Shown here piece after piece: positions 6,319-10,899 of a stretch of 10,899 nt of DNA (its first letter is position 1; the number at the start of each line of letters is the position of its first letter). A program made the translations under genes and the position numbers. The notes beneath the pieces were generated by a model. The model was not told where the DNA came from. It did no database searches and saw only the letters and a list, made by a program, of their open reading frames with translations. This DNA is from Chloroflexota bacterium (GTDB lineage: Bacteria > Chloroflexota > Dehalococcoidia > E44-bin15), in the NCBI GenBank assembly GCA_015222405.1, contig JADFVG010000162.1, positions 1-10,899 on the forward strand, given 5' to 3'.

Positions 6319-7116
6319 ATGGAATGGGGGATGGCAAACCGTATGGCACAGCTAATCCAATCGGACGGCCATTGTCTGTTTTTGCCGGTCGATCATGGCT
6401 ATTTTCAGGGGCCGACGAGGAGATTGGAGGAGCCGCGCAAGACCCTCGAGCCACTTCTTCCTTATGCTGATGCAATCTTCATCACCAGGGGGGTGTTGCG
6501 CTCGTCAGTGGAGCCCGACAGCGCTAAACCAATTATCCTCAGGGTATCCGGCGGCACCAGCATCATCGGCAAAGACCTGGCCAATGAGGGAATCACCACC
6601 TCTATCGAAGAGGCTATCCGCCTTAACGTGGCGGCAATGGGGCTTTCCATCTTTGTCGGCAGCGACTATGAGCATGAGTCGCTATTGAATCTGTCAAAGC
6701 TGGTTGATGAAGGCGAAAAGTATGGCATTCCGGTGATGGCAGTTACCGCTGTGGGCAAAGAGCTTGAGAAGAGGGACGCCCGCTATCTTGCTCTGTGCTG
6801 TCGCATTGCCGCTGAATTGGGGGCACGGGTAGTAAAGACCTACTATTGTGAAGAGTTTGAAAAGGTGGTGAAGGGTTGTCCTGTGCCGATTGTTATGGCC
6901 GGAGGTCCCCAGGTGGACACCGAGCTTGAGGTGTTCGAGTTTGTTTATGATGGCATTCAGAAAGGTGCCATCGGCGTGAATCTGGGGCGGAACGTCTGGC
7001 AGAACGACTTCCCGGTGGCGATGATCAAGGCGCTACGCGCCATCATCCACGAAAATGCCACCCCCAAAGCGGCCCAAGAGCTATACGATAGCGTGAAGAG
7101 CGGGAAGCAACAGTAA
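6319..7116 (+). CDS. lsrF: LsrF/DhnA-type class I aldolase or thiolase
   Basis: A 265-residue TIM-barrel protein. VDHGYFQGP (24-32), the ADAIFITRGVLRSSV segment, GSDYEHESL (114-122) and IAAELGARVVKTYY with the Schiff-base lysine at 173 closely resemble E. coli LsrF as I recall it. PVPIVMAGG (188-196) and VNLGRNVWQND (220-230) continue the match. LsrF performs the last step of autoinducer-2 degradation, transferring acetyl from 3-hydroxy-5-phosphonooxypentane-2,4-dione to CoA. Close relatives are class I fructose-bisphosphate aldolase and the archaeal-type ADH synthase of aromatic biosynthesis, so the substrate is uncertain. No lsrK, lsrG or lsr transporter genes lie nearby. GGGAGGG at 6304-6310, 8 bases upstream, supports ATG 6319. 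Confidence 0.85.
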   Translation: MEWGMANRMAQLIQSDGHCLFLPVDHGYFQGPTRRLEEPRKTLEPLLPYADAIFITRGVLRSSVEPDSAKPIILRVSGGTSIIGKDLANEGITTSIEEAIRLNVAAMGLSIFVGSDYEHESLLNLSKLVDEGEKYGIPVMAVTAVGKELEKRDARYLALCCRIAAELGARVVKTYYCEEFEKVVKGCPVPIVMAGGPQVDTELEVFEFVYDGIQKGAIGVNLGRNVWQNDFPVAMIKALRAIIHENATPKAAQELYDSVKSGKQQ

Positions 7117-7176
7117 CAGGCAAACGGAGCGAACTACGAGTTAGTCTATATAACTTGTATATGAGATTCCAAGGCA

Positions 7177-7995
7177 ATGAATCTTAAAGAACAACAAGCT
7201 GACTTAATTTTCAAGCTGGGCCTACTGCTAAGTCCTTTACAGGAGATTGCGGATCATCCAGAGAGACATGATGCTCACTCACGGGCCCGAGCAGGTGGGA
7301 AGTTCTTTGCCGATGCGCCGAAACCTGAAAGTGAAGTACGTTCATTCACTCAACGCGAACCTGGCCACGATTATCAGAGAGAATGGCGCAAGCTTCATGT
7401 GGCATTTCACGCTTTAAGGGATGGCGTGAGGGAGCATCTTGACAACCCAGTAGCACTCTCAGCCCTGCTGAAAGAACAGTATGCTGCAATCAGAAACGGA
7501 ATACTGGCAATCCCAGTCTCGGTAGATGCAGTTATCCTAGAAGCCCATTCCCCATTCTCCACCTATTGCGTCGTTAAGGATTTGTGTCAGACCGTGACTG
7601 AGAGGCTAATATGGGTAGACAGATACCTAGACTCCAGTCTCTTCCATAGGTATTTGCGAGATGTCCCTATCAACGTGCATGTGACCTTGCTCACGTGGCC
7701 TCCTTCAAAGCGCGAGGCAAAAGAGTTCTCAGAGTTCTTAGATGTCTCCAGACTGTATGCTGCTGAGCGAGGCCCCGATAATTATAGGCTTGTGGTTCAC
7801 AGCGATATTCATGATCGGTGGCTCTGTTGTGACGGGCAGATATACGCGCTTGGTGGTTCAGTCAAAGACGCCAGCCAGAGAAGTCACTTCACGTTATCCA
7901 AGGTGGATTCCACTGAGGAGAACTTCGATAAGATAGATCACCTGTTGAACACAGGCACGGAGATATATGGCCCAACACAGCATGAACACTGTTAG
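7177..7995 (+). CDS. Unrecognised protein with degenerate phospholipase D-like C-terminal half
   Basis: A 272-residue protein. The N-terminal third (1-110) is helical and charged with no family I recognise (for example HDAHSRARAGGKFFADAP). The C-terminal part looks like a single PLD-type half: TERLIWVDRYLDSSLFHRYL (141-160), then a strand VHVTLLTWPP and RLVVHSDIHDRWLCCDGQIYALGGSVKDA (204-232). IHDRWL sits where the catalytic HxK motif would be, with Arg in place of Lys, followed by a GGSxKD element common in PLD-like proteins of mobile or defence loci. Catalytic activity is therefore doubtful. The ribosome site is weak (AAGG very close to ATG). It stands apart from its neighbours, with 60 and 104 bp gaps, and its base composition is somewhat more AT-rich by eye. 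No function is assigned. Confidence 0.7.
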   Translation: MNLKEQQADLIFKLGLLLSPLQEIADHPERHDAHSRARAGGKFFADAPKPESEVRSFTQREPGHDYQREWRKLHVAFHALRDGVREHLDNPVALSALLKEQYAAIRNGILAIPVSVDAVILEAHSPFSTYCVVKDLCQTVTERLIWVDRYLDSSLFHRYLRDVPINVHVTLLTWPPSKREAKEFSEFLDVSRLYAAERGPDNYRLVVHSDIHDRWLCCDGQIYALGGSVKDASQRSHFTLSKVDSTEENFDKIDHLLNTGTEIYGPTQHEHC

Positions 7996-8013
7996 CCCAT
8001 ATCTGCAAAACTC

Positions 8014-8075
8014 CAAATAACACCGGGTTTGCGCAAGAGGAAACCACTATGCGGGTAGCAATGTACTATAATTGA
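8014..8075 (+). pseudogene. Truncated copy of the dehydrogenase leader and first eight codons
   Basis: ATG 8049 opens a reading frame coding MRVAMYYN followed by TGA at 8073, identical in protein to the first eight residues of the dehydrogenase at 8532. The four base differences in 24 are all silent third positions. The leader is also alike, with small indels: CAAATAA and GCAAG-GGAAAC-type segments before the start codon at 8014-8048 match 8503-8531. This is a gene-start remnant of a diverged homologue. It might now be translated as a small upstream peptide, and its TATAAT (8067-8072) could act as a -10 for the Rieske gene. Confidence 0.85.
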
Positions 8076-8099
8076 AGAAGCTTAGAAAGGAGAAAGGCC

Positions 8100-8495
8100 A
8101 TGTTCGGTTTTATCAAGGCTTTACTGGGGATTTGCCAGACCAAGCCGTTGAGCGGTGACTTATGGAGCCTTGAAGGGGACAAGGTGAGAGTGAAGCTCAG
8201 TCAGATGCCTGAACCCTTGCAAAAGAGAGGAGCCGTCTATCTTACAGGACAGGGACTCTCTATGCCCATTCTCATCATGAGAACCGAAGATGATCAACAT
8301 CTCGCCTTTGCTAACCGCTGTACGCACTCTGGTCGCAAGCTTGACCCTGTATCTGGAGAATCTGTATTGCGCTGCTGCAGTGTCGGCCATTCGACCTTTG
8401 ACTATGAGGGTAACAGACTCAGTGGTTGGGCCAAAGAGCCGCTGACATGCCATGCGGTCGAGAAGAGCGACGGCGATCTTATAATTACGCTGTAG
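8100..8495 (+). CDS. Small Rieske-type [2Fe-2S] protein with unusual second motif
   Basis: A 131-residue protein. AFANRCTHSGRKLD carries the first Rieske motif (Cys74-x-His76). The second is RCCSVGHSTFDYEGNRLSG, with Cys92, Cys93 and His97. The surrounding STFDYEGNxLSGxAxxPL and the C-terminal LIITL strand are typical of Rieske ferredoxin-like domains. The spacing is not canonical: Rieske proteins have Cys-x2-His, while here Cys93 to His97 is x3 and Cys92 is x4. It may still bind a cluster or may be a variant subfamily. It starts with AAGGAG at 8087-8092, 7 bases before ATG 8100. The position directly before a dehydrogenase suggests electron transfer, but direct repeats around it indicate it may be a late arrival here. 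Confidence 0.85.
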   Translation: MFGFIKALLGICQTKPLSGDLWSLEGDKVRVKLSQMPEPLQKRGAVYLTGQGLSMPILIMRTEDDQHLAFANRCTHSGRKLDPVSGESVLRCCSVGHSTFDYEGNRLSGWAKEPLTCHAVEKSDGDLIITL

Positions 8496-8502
8496 AGTAT
8501 TT

Positions 8503-8555
8503 CAAATAAACTACCTGCTCAAGGAAACACCATGCGGGTTGCAATGTATTACAAC
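8503..8555 (+). repeat. Direct repeat: leader and start of the dehydrogenase gene
   Basis: The intact counterpart of the remnant at 8014-8072. The start codons are 483 bp apart and the leaders differ by 6 bp of net indel. With the upstream copy it brackets the Rieske gene. AAGGA at 8521-8525 is the ribosome site for ATG 8532. Confidence 0.85.
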
Positions 8556-9581
8556 AACAATGATGTGCGGCTGGAGGAGATGCCCACGCCCAAGATCGGC
8601 CCCGGCGAACTGCTGGTGAAAGTGCATGCCAGCGGCATCTGCGGCAGCGATGTCATGGAATGGTATCGCATCGACAAGGCACCTCTGGTGCTGGGCCATG
8701 AGATCGCCGGCGAGGTTGTGGCTGTGGGAGATGGAGTCGAGCGTTATAAAGAGGGCGATCGTGTCTCCGCAGCCCATCATGTCCCGTGCAACACGTGTCA
8801 TTACTGCCTCAGCGGCCATCACACCGTGTGCGACACCCTGCGTCAGACGAATTTTGAACCCGGTGGCTTCGCCGAGTACATCCGGTTGCCGGCCATCAAC
8901 GTGGACCATGGGGTATTTCTGCTGCCCGACGAGGTATCTTTCGAGGAGGCGACCTTTACCGAGCCTCTGGCCTGCGTCCTGCGCGGGCAAAGGATGGCTC
9001 GTATGCAATCAGGCCAGAGCGTGCTGGTTATCGGCAGCGGCATCGCCGGGCTGCTCCATGTGCAACTGGCTCGCGCAGTGGGGGCCAGTCGCGTGATGGC
9101 CACCGACATCGTTGACCGCCGGCTGGAGGCGGCACGACGATTTGGGGCCGATGCCGCGATCCACGCTGAAGAGGGCGTGCCCGCCCGCCTGCGCCAAGAA
9201 AACGACGGCTGGCTCGCCGACCTGGTGATAGTATGCACCGGGGCCATGCCAGCCATCACCCAGGCGCTAGAGTCAGTGGAGCGTGGCGGCACTGTTCTCT
9301 TCTTTGCCCCGACAAGCCCGGGCGTTACCATTCCCATCTCGATCAACGACCTTTTCTTTCGCAACGACATAACCCTTACCACATCCTATGCTGGCAGCCC
9401 CGCGGACTATGCAGCAGCGCTGGAACTGATCCGCGCTCGCAGTGTGCGTGTGCGCGAGATGATCACCCACCGGCTACCCCTAGCCGAGACGGGCCTCGGC
9501 TTCCAGCTCGTCGCCAAAGCTCAGGATTCCATTAAGGTGATCATCGAACCCCAATCGAAAATGGCATCCGTTTCAAAATAG
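8532..9581 (+). CDS. Zinc-dependent medium-chain dehydrogenase
   Basis: A 349-residue medium-chain dehydrogenase/reductase of usual length. Catalytic zinc ligands are Cys37 (GICGSD), His56-Glu57 (GHEIAGEV) and Glu144 (TEPLACVL). The structural zinc site is complete (Cys86, Cys89, Cys92, Cys100). The Rossmann motif GSGIAG is at 168-173, and Asp192 at the end of the second strand (VMATDIVDRR) suggests NAD rather than NADP. The structural zinc and general pattern fit the threonine/sorbitol dehydrogenase-like branch, oxidising a secondary alcohol or polyol. The exact substrate cannot be read from the sequence. ATG 8532 is supported by AAGGA six bases upstream. The gene start and leader are duplicated upstream at 8014-8075. 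Confidence 0.93.
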   Translation: MRVAMYYNNNDVRLEEMPTPKIGPGELLVKVHASGICGSDVMEWYRIDKAPLVLGHEIAGEVVAVGDGVERYKEGDRVSAAHHVPCNTCHYCLSGHHTVCDTLRQTNFEPGGFAEYIRLPAINVDHGVFLLPDEVSFEEATFTEPLACVLRGQRMARMQSGQSVLVIGSGIAGLLHVQLARAVGASRVMATDIVDRRLEAARRFGADAAIHAEEGVPARLRQENDGWLADLVIVCTGAMPAITQALESVERGGTVLFFAPTSPGVTIPISINDLFFRNDITLTTSYAGSPADYAAALELIRARSVRVREMITHRLPLAETGLGFQLVAKAQDSIKVIIEPQSKMASVSK

Positions 9582-9628
9582 TACCTATGGTGCTGTGCAG
9601 CCCAAGGCGGATGTGGTAGACTGAAGTC

Positions 9629-10396
9629 GTGCTCTATCTCGGTACTGCCGGCTTTAGCTACAATGACTGGGTGGGGCCTTTCTACCCTTTAGGGATGCCC
9701 AAAGGGGAATGGCTCCGTTATTACGCTCGCGAATTCAACTGCTGCGAAATCAATGCCACCTTTTATACCGTGCCCAAGCCGGCAACCCTGGTATCGATGG
9801 CAAACAAGACAGGGGAAGGCTTCCTCTTCAGCATCAAGGCCAACCAGAGGATGACTCATGAACAGAGGGAAAATGAAGACGTGTTTACCGCCTTTCGCGA
9901 GGTGCTCACGCCACTGATAGATAGGGGCATGATGGGCTGCGTACTGGCTCAGTTCCCCTATAGCTTTAGGTTCAATGTTAAAAATCGCGATTACCTGGAG
10001 ATTGTCAGGGAAAGGCTGAGGGATTTGCCTGTCGTTATTGAATTTCGCAATGCTCAGTGGCTGAGGCACGAGGTGTTTGACTGGCTGCGGCGAAATGAGC
10101 TCGGCTTCTGCTGTGTTGATGAGCCCCGATTGCCTGGCCTGCTGCCCCCCGTTGCCGAAGCAACGAGCAAGGTGGCTTACGTACGCTTCCATGGGCGCAA
10201 CGAAGAGAAGTGGTGGCAGCACGAACATGCTTACGAGAGATATGATTATTCCTATTCACCAGGAGAGCTTGCAGAATGGCTGCCAAAGATTCGCGACCTG
10301 GATCAGAAAGTGGAAAGAACCTTCATTTTCGCCAACAATCACTGGCGAGGACAGGCAGTAGACACTATCCGCCAGCTACGGATGATGCTGGATTAG
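9629..10396 (+). CDS. DUF72 (YecE-like) family protein
   Basis: A 255-residue protein of normal family length. The N-terminal LYLGTAGFSYNDWVGPFYP (2-20), CEINATFYTVP (39-49), the FLFSIKANQRMTHE segment, LAQFPYSFRF and VVIEFRNAQWL are the standard DUF72 landmarks. VAYVRFHGRN with a Tyr/Trp-rich stretch (EKWWQHEHAYERYDYSYS) and FIFANNHWRGQA complete it. The fold is a TIM barrel and the activity is unknown. The start must be GTG 9629, because an in-frame TAG lies at 9617-9619 and no other start intervenes before the first conserved strand. No good ribosome site is seen. It follows the dehydrogenase by 47 bp. Confidence 0.92.
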   Translation: MLYLGTAGFSYNDWVGPFYPLGMPKGEWLRYYAREFNCCEINATFYTVPKPATLVSMANKTGEGFLFSIKANQRMTHEQRENEDVFTAFREVLTPLIDRGMMGCVLAQFPYSFRFNVKNRDYLEIVRERLRDLPVVIEFRNAQWLRHEVFDWLRRNELGFCCVDEPRLPGLLPPVAEATSKVAYVRFHGRNEEKWWQHEHAYERYDYSYSPGELAEWLPKIRDLDQKVERTFIFANNHWRGQAVDTIRQLRMMLD

Positions 10397-10423
10397 GCCC
10401 CTATCTCAGCGGTGGTATTTGCC

Positions 10424-10899
10424 ATGCAAGGACATGAGGAGCAAAGCAACAGATTCATTATGGGGCTGGGCTTTTTCGCCACTGCTTTGTCAGTAGTAGC
10501 CTTAGACCAGGTGAGCAAGGTCCTGATTAGAGCCAACATGTCACTGGGGCAATCGATACCAGATGAGGGGCCTTTCCAGATCAAATATGTAACCAATGTC
10601 GGGGGCGCCTTTGGCATCTTCGGCAATCAAGGCTTCCTCATCATGGTCACCGCTCTGGCTGGCATTGCCGCCATCCTTCTTTATGCTCATCACCCCCTGT
10701 TCAACAGCATGCTGGCTAAGGTAGCTCTGGGGCTCATCTTGGGCGGTTCTATTGGCAACCTCATAGATCGAGCCTTCCTGGGGGAGGTTACCGATTTTAT
10801 CGACGTCGGTGCCTGGCCGGTGTTCAATCTTGCCGATTCCGCCATCACTGTCGGCGTCATCCTTGTCCTCTACTATTTGATATTCCTCGCCAGAAGGCA
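10424..10899 (+). CDS. lspA: Lipoprotein signal peptidase (signal peptidase II), 3' end missing
   Basis: The first ~158 codons of an LspA, cut by the right edge. Visible conserved boxes are LDQVSKVLI (27-35), VTNVGGAFGIFG (56-67), LGGSIGNLIDR (106-116), VTDFID (122-127) and FNLADSAITVG (134-144). The catalytic aspartates are Asp124 and Asp138. Four hydrophobic membrane segments are apparent, so it is an integral inner-membrane protease. It removes signal peptides from diacylglyceryl-modified prolipoproteins. Only a few residues at the C-terminus are probably missing. ATG 10424 gives a 12-residue polar N-terminus; GTG 10412 and ATG 10460 (codon 13, with GAGGAG upstream at 10435-10440) are alternatives, and no ribosome site clearly decides. 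It is in the same frame as the DUF72 gene, 27 bases after its TAG stop. Confidence 0.95.
   Translation, partial: MQGHEEQSNRFIMGLGFFATALSVVALDQVSKVLIRANMSLGQSIPDEGPFQIKYVTNVGGAFGIFGNQGFLIMVTALAGIAAILLYAHHPLFNSMLAKVALGLILGGSIGNLIDRAFLGEVTDFIDVGAWPVFNLADSAITVGVILVLYYLIFLARR

Noticed and set aside
7147..7163. AT-rich inverted-repeat-like TATATAACTTGTATAT before the PLD-like gene as an operator or promoter
   Set aside because: The arms are only simple AT alternation and no -35 box at proper spacing was found.
10394..10424. DUF72-LspA fusion by stop readthrough
   Set aside because: The two genes share a frame and only nine codons separate the TAG from ATG 10424, but each is a complete stand-alone family at its ends, so the shared frame is probably chance.
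1..10899. tRNA, rRNA, riboswitch or intrinsic terminator
   Set aside because: No GTTCRA-type T-loop with matching arms, no rRNA stretch and no GC hairpin followed by a T run was seen in the intergenic spaces; most gaps are too short to hold one.

Overview
The window is bacterial chromosome of moderate GC content. Genes are closely packed, Shine-Dalgarno sites are mostly recognisable, and GTG starts occur several times. The gene set is AmmeMemoRadiSam A and B, RarA/MgsA, a DUF123 GIY-YIG nuclease, a C_GCAxxG_C_C redox protein, an LsrF/DhnA-type class I aldolase, a Zn-dependent dehydrogenase, a DUF72 protein and LspA. LspA and RarA make it bacterial. The mix would suit an anaerobic Chloroflexota lineage such as Dehalococcoidia, but that is an inference from gene content and style, not a demonstrated assignment.

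Left part (1-1764): a MEMO-family gene cut by the window edge and an AMMECR1 gene form one unit, two parts of the three-part AmmeMemoRadiSam system. The radical SAM partner is not visible here. A CopG/RelE-type toxin-antitoxin pair follows, with a near-consensus promoter of its own. After the toxin gene lies a second, diverged copy of the last ~50 bp of the AMMECR1 gene.

Middle-left (1770-5093): three overlapping + strand genes follow. They are a membrane-anchored TPR protein with eight 40-residue units, rarA (replication-fork ATPase) and a small alpha/beta hydrolase. Rare 14-bp and 4-bp overlaps suggest translational coupling. The GIY-YIG gene is the only clear minus-strand gene, and its 3' end overlaps the hydrolase by 17 bp.

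Middle-right (5530-7995): after a ~270 bp poorly explained intergenic stretch come a cysteine-rich redox protein and an LsrF-like aldolase/thiolase. An unrecognised protein with a degenerate phospholipase-D-like C-terminal half follows.

Right part (8014-10899): a small Rieske-type protein with an unusual second cluster motif sits in front of a zinc dehydrogenase. It is preceded by a truncated second copy of the dehydrogenase leader and first eight codons. A DUF72 gene and the first ~158 codons of lspA close the window.

The most notable observation is that two small modules in this window (toxin-antitoxin, and Rieske) are each bracketed by a direct repeat of the adjoining end of a neighbouring gene. 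In the dehydrogenase copy every coding difference is synonymous, and in the AMMECR1 copy the differences are synonymous or conservative. The fragments therefore look like ends of diverged homologues, brought in by recombination or by integration of small cassettes, rather than simple tandem duplications. A metagenomic assembly artefact must be excluded.
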